DNA of 64,000 bases from Phorcus lineatus (taxonomy: Eukaryota > Mollusca > Gastropoda > Trochida > Trochidae). This document shows, piece by piece, positions 12,901-24,900 of the stretch (position 1 is its first letter; each line of letters starts with the position of its first letter). The DNA lies in assembly GCA_921293015.1 (NCBI GenBank), contig OV121082.1, positions 46,210,971 to 46,274,970 of the forward strand. The letters are read 5' to 3'. Under the pieces are notes generated by a model. It saw only the letters and a program-made list of their open reading frames with translations. It ran no database searches and had not been told where the DNA came from. The position numbers and the translations under genes are program-made.

Positions 12901-15900
12901 TTTGTTTATGTCATATTGACTGAAATAATCTTAACATTAATGAGGAAACTTCTTCAGAAACAGGGATTCTTTAAATCCCCAGTATCTCTCTGTTATTAGA
13001 TTAGACAACTAAATTCACAAACACATACTGCATTTGAGATTAGGTTCAATGTACAACAAAGCTTGAAAGACACTTACATTTGAAAACAAAACATGCAAAT
13101 TCGTAGCGCTTGTTAAACATTATTCTTGGTTATATCCCCTTATCTGACCCAATTACAATCTCCACTGTTATGGTGGACAGCAGTTATCTGTCTTCTCAAT
13201 CAAAACAAGATGCATATTTAAGTAAAAAACACAGCATGGAGCAGTCGAGCTATGACTTACTGCAGATGCCTGGTACTGTCCATATAGAGAGCCTGATGGT
13301 TAGGGGGTAGGGGAGGTCCACCTAGGGGGGTGGTTTTGCTGAGCCCCAGGAGGTCAAGGGTGTGTCCACTACTCGATAGGGGGTGGGGGTCGCGACTCAT
13401 CAGGTCACCTATAGCACCTGCTGCTGACTGAAGTCGTGTGAAGTCAACTGAAATATATGATGTTAAATCAGAGTTAACAAATTTAAAAGGCTATTTCTGC
13501 AAATATTATAGAGTTTGAGAGATATTCATGGGTGATAAATTAAACCTTTATCATCATCACAAGCAAATTCTATACAGGAATGAAGGAAATATCTTTGGGT
13601 AAGTACAAATACATATCGCCACAATGTACACAGAGCCCTGCGCAATGATAACCAATCAATAGAACATTTATCGAGAATATACGATAAAACCTCTGAAAAG
13701 TTAATTTTTAAAAAAATTATAGAACCCTCTTCCTGCTGATTACACATGTTCAACATAGAAACCTGACATGCTCGAGGATTTATATATCCATCTCTAGGTT
13801 TGTTAAAAGGGGAGAATACTCCAGCAGCAAACCTCAGTGACGCATGCAGTATGATTGTTTTTATCAAAGAAATGCTACTAACAAAACTGAAATGTTAGAT
13901 TATCAACTTAGTTATTTTGACAAAGTAAATATCCTTATTGTTGTTTTCAAACACTTTTAGGAACTAAAAATAAAGAGGTCAATTCTCATTTTCCTTGAAA
14001 TGTTATAAGTTGACACTTAAGCTTATTAAACTTTTTGATGATACAATACCATGACTATTTTATTCTTGAACTCGATCTTTAAACAACTAAATAACATGAA
14101 CTCTATGCCACTTAAGATGATCTTAAAAGTGATAGAGACTGACCGGTGGTTTGTGAGGGGTGACCATGAAGGGACACAGTGACCGGACTGTTGGGGGGAC
14201 TGTGAGGCGGACTGTTGTTCTCGCTGTTTGTTCCTCCCGTACCTGCCAAATTTAGTTTGAAGAAAGTGAATAACACTTCCATTGATGAAAATTATCTTGC
14301 ATCTACCCATTACCAGCTAATATAGTAATGTGCAAAATATTCTAAATGCTTGCCCCTGGCCAATCAGTGGGTAAAGAATGAAAGATGTTAACTTTCATTC
14401 CATGATGTAATGGAATTGGCACCCTGATGGTAATACAGAAAAGACATTGAATGAAAATCAGAGAACAAAATTCAGATAACTAAAGGATTTCCAACCTCGG
14501 TCAAGAGGCAAAGGCGCCAAGGTAACGAGTAAATACAGGACAGTCATTCAAAATAAGTGGAAATGACAGCTCTCCTACCTTGGTCAAGAGGCTTGGGCAC
14601 CTTGAAAACGGCTAAATATAAACTGTCACAATGTAAATAATATTCAACCAAAGCCTCTCCTACCTTGGTCCAGATGGACGGGCACCCTGGTAACAGCTTT
14701 ACACAGAACTGTCATTAAATGAAAAAAAAAGTCAACTAAAGCCTCTCCTACCTTGGTCGAGAGGGGTTGGCACCCTGATGAAGGCACTGGGGTGGGAGAA
14801 GTCCTTCTGGAAGCCGTTACACTGTGACAGCAACTCCAGCTGACTCTGAACAGACGTGGATGTTGATGTGGACGGCCCCGCCGCTACCGGCATCAGCAGC
14901 GGGTTATACATACCTGAGTGCACAGATATAAGATTTAACAGCAGATAAAGACTGAGATATATACAGTACCTGGATAAAAATGAGTCATCACTTGTGAAAT
15001 TCCCATTGAATTACATGTTAATGAACTGTTGCAACAATAATTTTCAATGTCTGGTTTTGGGCCAATATGCTGTTAGATTAGATTAGAAATCATCCCCAGT
15101 GTTTCCGTTGTCCGGTAAATACCGGTCATAGTCCGGTAAAATATATGATTGTCCGGTATTTTAAAAACCTGTCGGACATGATGTCCGATTAAATAACAAG
15201 CTGTCAAACTCATTTCATAAACCTTTATTTGAAAAAAACACTCGTAACATCTAGTGATGCGATAGCCCGATCATATTTTTCTGGAAATCCCACTGGCTTC
15301 TGTAGCTTGAAATAGAACGCAACGAAGTGCGTATGACATAATCATTCGAATAAATGCAGCTGAATTTATTGACCTCAGTTTCACTGTATGCGTGAAATGT
15401 ATACGGAAATTATCGACTTATTCCGATCATTTACGAATGTAAACACGTTTTTTCGACAATGAAAAAGCAGACGATACTTTCATCCTACTTTGGTGGTAAA
15501 AACAGTCAATTAAACGAACGAAAGAGAATATCAGAAGATGACGCAGGTAATATTATTACTAGCAAAAAATCAGCAAATGAAACATTTATTAACTACATTT
15601 ATCTGACCGGTAAAAAATGTAAATGTCCGGTATTTTTCAAGGCCGTCGGACATGATGACCGGCTGTCAAAAATGCCAGCGGAAACACTGCATCCCCACTC
15701 ATCAAATCAGATGATCATAAAGAAAACTACAGATATTTATATGTTGCATATACAGCAAGAAATGGAAAAGTTGTTTGATACAATATGGCAGTCTATATGG
15801 GACAGAAGGGAAAGGGAAAATTTTTGTACATGTATCGCATAAACAGCTGTCCAAAACAAATCAACAGAAAAATTAAAGGTAATTATGTACTCGTAGCTGA

Positions 15901-18900
15901 GATAATTTCATAACTGTGTTTGAAAAGTGAAAATAGATGATTTCATCTCAATAATTATTCATTATGTTTTTAACACCTCCCTTCCCCTCCCACATCTCTC
16001 TTCTATCACCAGACCTGATCCCCGGAGTAAACCCCAGCTTGTCTAGATCAAATATGCAGGTCACCAATCAAACAGAGATCTACAAGCTCTTCTCTTTCCT
16101 GCCATATGATACCTCACCCAGTAACCCCTTGTCTTATCTTACATTGTTCTCTCAGCTCTCTTCTATTATTTCAAAGACATTGGTGCCACTTGGGACAACA
16201 TTTCCGTCAGCAGTAATGCTGACATTTCAAGAGATATGCTACATAAATAACACCATATTTTTTATCATTGGGCAAAGAACAACTTTTGGATATCTGACCA
16301 TGTCATGTTTGATCCTGAGCTAACAAAACATTTGAGATATAAAAAAACAAAAACATTTACGCAATGGTTCTCCCAGTCTTGAAAGGAAAATGAATGGAGA
16401 AGATATATCTAAAGATATCTTTTATGTGACTTTTAGTAACATTAACATAGAATTTTATCAAACAAATCTTCAACATACTGTACATGCAGAGATTACAACG
16501 GCTGAAAAAAGGGCATACGCCTCTGAGGTAACATCCTAAAGACATATCTAAATATTTCTAGATATTCAATGAAAAATCCTTTGGTTCTGAAGCTCATTAG
16601 GTACTGCTTTAATCAAGATTGAAGTCGTAAATATCAAGTATCAAGACATGTTTATGTGGTTTTCAATAGAGTTCAGACAGTCATCAAATTTTATAGACAA
16701 TAGAAACTGCTGGCTCCAAATTCAATAGGGTGTTCATGATCAAGGGAGACAACTCTACCTGGAGGAGGGGAGACCCAATGGCTGGGGCTGGACGGAGAGT
16801 GGCAGGTGACCGGACTGCCGAGGGACGGACTACAGTGGCCATTCAGCAGTAGAAGGGAATTGGCTGTGTTGGTGGTATTCACATTCAGCATGTTATGGCC
16901 TAGGAAACCTGCAATTTGAACATTGCCATGTAGTAAACGAGAGAGGTAATTTAAAACTATAGAATTAAAATTACTTAGTGGATAATACTTGACTTGAGTT
17001 GATTTTGTTCATATGAGAAATAAGATGCGTGCTTGGCATACACTGCAAACAAAATGGCTATCAAAGAGATTGCTTCCTTTTAAACATACAAAACAACGTG
17101 GAATTGTTTTAAAGACATAATCATCCAGCAAGAGCAGTATGACAATCCCAAATAAGTTTTAAGGAAACGTTAATTCACTTTGGTTAAATAAGAGTAAGAT
17201 AGTATCTTCATTCAGCCTAAATTAATTGAGACATATTTTGTGATGTCACAATCATACAAACATACCATAAACACTGTCTCACACTGGCTTTTAATCTAAG
17301 AACAGGGGTAACAAATTAAACACTACATTTGTTTTTTAAAAGTTAACAATTTAAATTCTACCTTTTATAGCAAATCAACTAACAAGATGTCAAAATAATT
17401 GAATGAAATAGAGCCATTGGCTCCGTAGCTCATCAGGCTATCTTTGATTTACTTTTTCAAATGGTCACCATATGGTTACAGAATCACATAATCCATTTAT
17501 AAAAATCCTAATGAGCTTAGGGGTCTGTACACAAGATATAATTTTTTATGCAAAAGAGACAAAAGAGTTTTTATGGTGTGGCCCCTGTGGCCCTTATAAG
17601 GGGTCACAGTGTCACCTTATCTATATATTAGAATACTCATCAGCTAAGGAGTCTGTTTCCAAAGCTTCAGCTTTCTTGGCCTTTTGCTTTTGGAGAAGAA
17701 TATGAAAATGGGTTTGAAGGATATGGTCTTTGCAGCACTCTTTAAGGGTCATAGTGTCATAAAATCTATAAATCAGAATGCCCATCAGCTATGGAGTATG
17801 TTTACAAGGTTTCTTTTGTTTCCCGAGTAGAAGATGAAAATAGGTTTTAAGGGCGTAATTATAAAGGCAACAGCGTCACCAAATCTATAACTTAGAACTC
17901 CCATTACCTAAGGAGTCTGTACACAAAGTTTCCACTTTCTAGACTTTTATCCAGGAGAAGATGAAATAAGGTTTTTAGAGTGTGGTTCTTGTGGTCCTTA
18001 ATTATCAGGGGTCACAGGGTTTACCAAATCTATAAATAAAAACCTCAATAGTCAAGAAATCTGTACGCAAGATTGAAGATTTCCTAAGTCAAAGGTTCTG
18101 GGGAGAAAGATCAAATAGTTAAAAGGTTTGGATAGACGGATGGACACTGGACGTCATGCCAAGCCATAAGCCCATCAGGCCTTTCAGACCAGATGAGTTA
18201 AAATTACACCCCTTGGGAAGTTATTTCCTTTGTTTTATCTGAAGGTTATATGCCATAACCACCATGTGTGCAGGTTGGTTATCTCATAACTACCATGGTC
18301 GGTTATGAGTACATGAGTTGAGGTTGTCGTGTTTTTCTAACATTTCAGATATTAAACACCTGTCGGTTATGAGATGTTCAACGTGTACAAACAAATTGAC
18401 TTGTAAAATTTTGAAATTTCAACAAGCTAGAAATTTAAGATTCATTAAGGGCGGAAGTGGGATTCGAACCCGGGACCTCTCTATTGTCAAGCAACACCTC
18501 TACCACTTGAGCTAACGAGGATCCATGTCAGCCGTGGTACTTTTTGGTGTGTCATGTCTACACTGATTTCCCCCTGTATTAACCCTTAAGATGCGGGTCC
18601 CGGAATATTCCAGGATGAAATTAGCTTTGCCCGCAAGTCCCCTTAGCGGGATGCGAGTAGCACACTCTATTTTTCTCACGCTAACTAATTATGACCGCGG
18701 GTCTCGGTAGCGGGGCCCGGAAATTTATTGCCTAGCAGTAGTCTCAGTTCAACGCTTGTATTTTCGTTCCGGCTGTCGCTAAGCAACCGTGTTTTGTTTC
18801 GTTGGTGTTCTAAATAATGCGCGAACATGCTCCGAAAGTTATGAGAGTATTGATAATGTTTATCGTACCGAAAATAAACGTTAAAATCACTCAATTTTTC

Positions 18901-21900
18901 CCCACTCCCCGCCGCACATGCTAATAGCCTGTGGGCACTTTCTACCCTCTCGCACGAGCTTACCGACCCGCGCATGCTATCGTTTACTGAGACGCGTGCA
19001 TTTTGACCCTATGCACGCCTTCCTATCGCACGCCCTATGCTCTGAACCCTTGGGCGTATTACAATACCCGTTGGATCTTTTGAAAGAGCAGAAAATTGTC
19101 TTCAATTCAATATAAAATACATAACTAGGCCACCTGAAATGAAGATACAGCATGTGCCGCAAAAAAGGTGATTTTTACATATTTTTAGTTTTACACCATT
19201 TTGTCACACCAATCTTCACATGATGTGGTCAACTTATTTTGACAATTTTTATATTATAAGATAGAAAGAAAGATTGTCTTTCATTCCATGTAAAATTTGT
19301 ACATGCGCAAAAATAAATAAAGACACAGCAAGCGCCGCACAAAAAGCTAATTTCTCTATTCAAATCATGTAAACTGAACGGCGATTTTGACATGTGCCTT
19401 TATTTCGTTTATATCTTCTCAACAGCTAGGCGTATTTTGAAATTGATTACCTCGTGATAAAGAGGAAATAATTGTCTTCGATTTGATGTAAAAAAGTTAT
19501 ATGCAGTATATAAAATAAAGATACAGCAAGTGCCGCAAAATTGCGACTTTTCTTTATTCTTTGTGTTTTTACCATTTTCTCGCACTTTATATCACATAAA
19601 GTTCTCGGGACATTTTGAAATTTCATATATCAAAATATAGAGAAAAGGATGATCTTTACTTCCATATAAAATTTGTATGTAAACGAAAATCAGTAAAGAC
19701 CCGACGAGCATTGCGCAAACAGGCAATTTCTCTATTCATATCTTGTTAACCGAGAAGCGATTTTTTCAACTGCTTTTTACACTTCCTATCCATTTAACGG
19801 CAGAGCGCATTATCAACATTTTTATATCACAATAAAGAGAAAAGGATCGTCTTCAATTCTATGTAAAATTTGCAAATTACAATGAAACAATAAAGGAGCG
19901 GTAAGTGATGTCGCAATTATCAAAATCTGTTTTCAAATACCTGAGGGTACAATCTTTGCAAACTATATATATTCCAAACCAAGCGGTACATATTTATCAT
20001 TTTCATATCAACGTAAAGAGGAAATAAATACCTTCATTTTCATGTGTAATTTGCCCATATTTGCATCAAAATAAAACGTGTGGAAATTATGCGACAAATG
20101 TCGCGGTAAGGCGATTATCAAAGATTTTATTCACTAGCTATACCCACGTTACGTTGGTAATAACTTCTAATTACAGTGCAAAAGATTGTTATGATTTATT
20201 TTTTGTAAAGAAGAATAAATTGCCTTCAATTCCATATATAATTTGCATGTATACAAAGCGAATAACTTGAATTATAAAATTGGAAATAAAGACAATTTCT
20301 GTTAAGTGTGAGTGTCTTTTTCAGCGGGGATACCCCGCCTGCACGCGCTGAGCGCGTGCGTTTGCCCGGGGCTACTAGCTTAGTAATATTACTGTGGGGG
20401 TCAGAACGTTATCGGGATTTATAACTACCCTGCTTTCGTTATTTATATCTTTCGTTTAGGATGGCGTATCGTAATAAAATTTATCGTGAAATATAGAGCA
20501 AGAAATTAGCTTCAATTCCGTATATAATTTGCATGTGTGCACTCAGTGATTAAATGATTTTATAATGTTTGAAATGAAGACAATTTTTAAAATTTAGTAA
20601 AATTCGTTCCAGACATATTATAAAAATAATTTTTATATCGATGTGAAAAGGAACAATTCATCTTTGGTTTCGTTTTGATTTCGCGCATGCGCTCTTGGAA
20701 TTTATTGAGTTATGGCGCCCGAATTGAAAACAAGTTTACTTCAGTTGTAGAAACCGTTCCAGGGGTGATAGAAATTTCATTCGAAGTGTCAAGTAAGTAT
20801 CATCCATTTATAACACGGGATTTGCCGACTAGCTTTGTATAAAACGACGATAACGTCCGTATTCCGCCATGTAAACACGCCATATGTTGTTAAAACGGTC
20901 GCATCTGGCGGCGCTGGAAAATTCGGCCACAGGGGCTAATTGCGTTATTACCGTAGCGAGGCGAGTGCTGGAAAATTCAGCCACGGGGGCAAAACTGGTC
21001 AAAATAATATTCAGCAACGGAAGGGTTAATATATATATAGGTAATAGGTTTTGTATATTTTTAATGTAAAGGGTCTACTTTTTAGCTTTAAAATCTAAAG
21101 CAGGCGGGTATTGTAAATATTCTATGTGACTCGTTCGGTCAGAAAACATAAAATCGCAAAGTGTTAAAATATAACGTTAATAAATGCAATATATATGAAT
21201 AATTAAGTTTAAAATTATTTTGTAAACGAATGTTCCGCGGGAGTGTAAGCCAAATAATGACCTGATTGCCTCGCGTTATGGCAAAAAACTCGGCTCGGCC
21301 TACGCCCTCGCGAGTTTATTTGCCATAACCGCTCGGCACCAGGTCATTATTTACTACGTATACTTGATAAAATTTCCATGAAGAATTAACAAAAGTTTGC
21401 CATGACTTATAGCTGGTTTAATCGGTTTGATTTACCTATGTTTAGCTACAGCTAGGATATCTCACAAAAATATCTTTACTGAAGAAAAAGCCCCTTGCAC
21501 AGTTGCAGTAAAATGATTATGTTTAAGAAACCTTACAATTGCATATACAATCTGTAAACCATAGCCAGATCATTGCTGGTAGAGTTCTGAACACTCACAC
21601 GAGAACTAAAATGTGTGCAGATATTTGACCGCAGAGGTTTCCCCGACATTGTGGGCAGGACATGAATGCGTGAATGTCGCTGGTGTGCATGTCAGTCATC
21701 TAAAGCATGTGCACCGTGTACATGTGTTAACTGTTCAGACACAAGGAATAGGTGTATGCACTGCGCTAGACTTGCTACTGTCCTCAGTGATATTTCTTTC
21801 CTCAATTCATTATGAAAAGTTATATCAAAAAGATGGAGAAAATATTGCAAAGATCCCTTGTGAAAATTCAGACCACATGATCCAGAGCATGGTACTGTTC

Positions 21901-24900
21901 ACTTGTGATTTACTACTAACAGCCTACAGGATTTATCAAGATAAGATATTATTTTTAATTCTATAATACTGAATATAAAGGATAACTTTTAGAAGCAAAC
22001 TGAAGTACCCTATAAGATAGTTTATCCTCATCCCCTTTTAACCCTCCTTCTGCTTGTTATTTTCAAACATTGACATTATGATATGTTTTTTATCAAAATT
22101 TAAATATAGTTTTAAATAAGGAGAAACAAAATTAACAAATAATAATATGTATAATAATTATGTCAACCAATGAATGGAAGAAAGAAAGGTACAAAGAAAT
22201 AAAGAAAAAACTGATACATGAATAAAATGAGTGACAGCTGTATCCCTGGTCTAGATGCTGACAAACATGAACAGTCTGCGGTTCCAGTGTTGCATAAAAC
22301 AGTAACACAAAATATCCACCCTTCATGTGTTAAATACAGTCCTCAAAACATTTAGCACACTTTGTACTGTTGGTGAAAAGTTCCATGTCTCACATTGAAA
22401 TATTTTACTTCTGATTTTTTCCTTTTTTGCAAACAAATCTGAAAGTTTTGAATCTCCATACTTTCTGAAATAAAAAGATGATTGAAAAAAAGAAAGAAAT
22501 ATTTTACTTCATTCTTCCAGAGGCGATAGATACAGAGCATGTGTTTACAATTGTAATAATCTTTTAATTAGAAAACCTTTGACCTTCTGTCAACAACACA
22601 TGTCAGGACATTTATCAATCAACTTTTTTGGTTGAACTTTTAACAGTTAGACATATACATATTAGCAGTTAAGAAAAAAACCGTATTAATTTGATTGATA
22701 TTTCATATTGAATTATCTTAAAATTAACTTAAGAACACACTTTGCCTTCTCATTACACAAATTCATTCTATATTAATATCAAATTTAAAACAGAAATCAG
22801 AAAAAACACTTAGAAAGACATGTTTCAAATTTCAAAATAACTTTGGACTTTAAAATGGTAAAGCAATTAGTTACAGCCTTATCTTATATACTTAATTCCA
22901 AGATTTTATCTCTCATATCAAACACACACTTAAATTTGTGAGACAGCTGAACTGAAGCCAAATGGACTGCACATCTGTAAAGAGAATCTGTTGTACATTA
23001 TCCTCTTCATAACACTCTCACACATTACACAATTAATCTCAACCAAAGTTTCTCCCAATAATTTACAAGCATCTGGAAAGACTGTTACTTTTCCTCACAG
23101 AAAAAAACCCATAAAAATAACAGCTCATAAAGTTTGCATTCAAACGAAAACTGGTCACGCTGGTTTCCCCAAGATTTCCAGATAATCCTTTTTATTGCAT
23201 AATCATCGAGTGATTTTGATATACGCAATTTCCCTTGAAAACAAATTTAACCTTTTTCTTCATTTTATTGTCCCGTTTAGTAAACACTCTCACAATTTTA
23301 ATTTAGAAATTTTTTCTAGTCAAGATGTTTTGCAAGGAACAAATCAACTTAAAACCATTCCTTCATGATATTTTCAGATTTTATCTGATTAATTATGTTC
23401 AGTTCTGACAAAAAAAGAATTTCAAACATTTAAGACTGTTTTACAATTTTAAGTATAACAAATCTTTGCCACTCACATGGTAATGTTTCCCAACACTAAT
23501 AATTTACTAATAAACATTTAATGCTTTTTATAACTTGGCGGGAAGCTTGCATTGATGAAAACAAGAGTCATCAGGCGATGACATATTCCAACGCTCCTCC
23601 ATAATTTGTAACATCTTAGTCATAAAGGGAAAACATATTAAACCCATTGAGTACAGTTCCAGAATAATATGATGAGCATTTGGACAGACATATCTGAAAA
23701 CATAGTCCCTCATTTAGCAGTAGTTGAAGTGGGGAACAATGATAATTATAAGTAATACACAATAATAAACAAGTACCCGGTAAATACATTATAGTTAGGG
23801 AAAAAGGTTTACAAATTAACTGGGGTTTTTCAAATTTAGGGTGATGGCACAATCTTTGAATGTAAATTTCTAAAAGAGATGATTATTAAACAGTGGATGC
23901 AATATATTGACTACCAAAACCCTTTAAGGATGTTAAGGGCACTAAAATCTTTGGCAATTCAAATGGGAGTTCTTGGGGATGACACTATCTACCCCAAAGT
24001 GAAGAGGTATAAACCATTCCTAGCCAACACGCCCTACCCTCTCCTTTTGATAGGGAAATATCCCCAATTGCAACATTCATTAATCTGCCAATGGTATTAA
24101 GTGAATTGAAACCATATCCTGTCTGTGGATGACGTAAAAAAACACCGGTCAACTCACCGAGAGCGGTGAGTCCGAGGCCTGCGTGTGGGAGGGAGGAGAG
24201 GTCTCCATTGGTGGTGGAGTTGAAGTTGGACGTGAGGTTCTTCTCTGTGTCCTTCTCGATACCGAGGAGGAGTTGTCGTGCATGGTACATGTTGGCAGCA
24301 TTCCGCTCTATACTCTTCACAATCACAGACTGCAACACACAAACATACATGTAGATTACTGTATTCATGATGGATGTCATCTAAGTTGGTTTACCAGGCG
24401 TAATACATTGCTTGAACACAGTGGATACTGAGAGGAAAAGTGGTGTCAAAAACAACAAATATGTCTAATTAACTAACTAATTAACCTATTCAGGCAGTCA
24501 CTGTTTGTTGAATTAAATCAAACCTGAGGAAAGTAAGTAAGTTTGCTGTAAAAAAAATACGACAAAAGTGTTTGAAGCATTCTTAAAATATCATATAGAA
24601 AGAAAATATTTGAATGTGAATTTCTTCTAAAATACAAATCCACTGAATTGTAAACTGATGTATTTCTTAATACATATCGAGAATCTTGCTTCAATATCAG
24701 TAAAATATCTTAATTTACAGTGCTTTTTCTTTGACTCTAGAACTTAAAGTTACGAGTTTGTAACATAGGCATCTGTTAATTAGCCACCTCACATATGTCA
24801 CATAGTGGCTAAGGGTTACTTGAAAAGGCAATCTAGTTAAATCTAGCTGTAAAGATCTGTCATTGCCTGAAGAGATTTACTGATTGAGGTCATGTTCAGC

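Larger units (their letters stand above)
6985..16758 (-). other. Short BICC1 introns in the 3' half
   Basis: Introns at 6985-7440 (456 bp), 10692-11294 (603), 11407-11780 (374), 11942-12591 (650), 12759-13260 (502), 13448-14143 (696), 14243-14751 (509) and 14914-16758 (1845). Apart from the elements listed separately (10800-10941, 12012-12151, 14486-14790, 15099-15689), I see no genes or structured repeats in them. The 7541-10545 intron is described on its own. Confidence 0.7.
18583..21025. mobile_element. TTAA-flanked candidate element (piggyBac-like), 2.44 kb
   Basis: TTAA (18579-18582) precedes CCCTTAAGATGCGGG, and AACGGAAGGG is followed by TTAA (21026-21029): tetranucleotide TTAA duplication and CCCTT ends, as in piggyBac elements. 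The inner ends share GAATATT/CTGGAAAATTC motifs; the right side has two copies of GCTGGAAAATTC(A/G)GCCAC. Left ~450 bp is notably GC-richer than its surroundings. The interior is an array of ~190-bp units and no transposase is visible. The inverted ends are short and imperfect, so the boundaries are tentative. Confidence 0.4.
16909..24157 (-). other. BICC1 intron between exons 8 and 9 (7249 bp)
   Basis: The most repeat-dense intron of the 3' half: mollusc-type tandem repeat 17411-18204, tRNA-like sequence 18450-18520, TTAA-flanked candidate element 18583-21025, foldback 21252-21353. About 21360-24157 is plain AT-rich sequence in which I see nothing further. Confidence 0.8.

Noticed and set aside
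18450-18520. A functional tRNA gene on the minus strand
   Set aside because: A and B boxes are present but the acceptor and anticodon stems do not pair.
18685-18975. 96-residue minus-strand open frame in the GC-richer part of the TTAA-flanked unit
   Set aside because: No transposase motif recognised, and no continuation in flanking sequence.
24154-24431. Overlapping open frames in other frames at the exon near 24158-24329
   Set aside because: Shadows of BICC1 exon 8; only the minus-strand frame with SVIVKSIERN matches the family.
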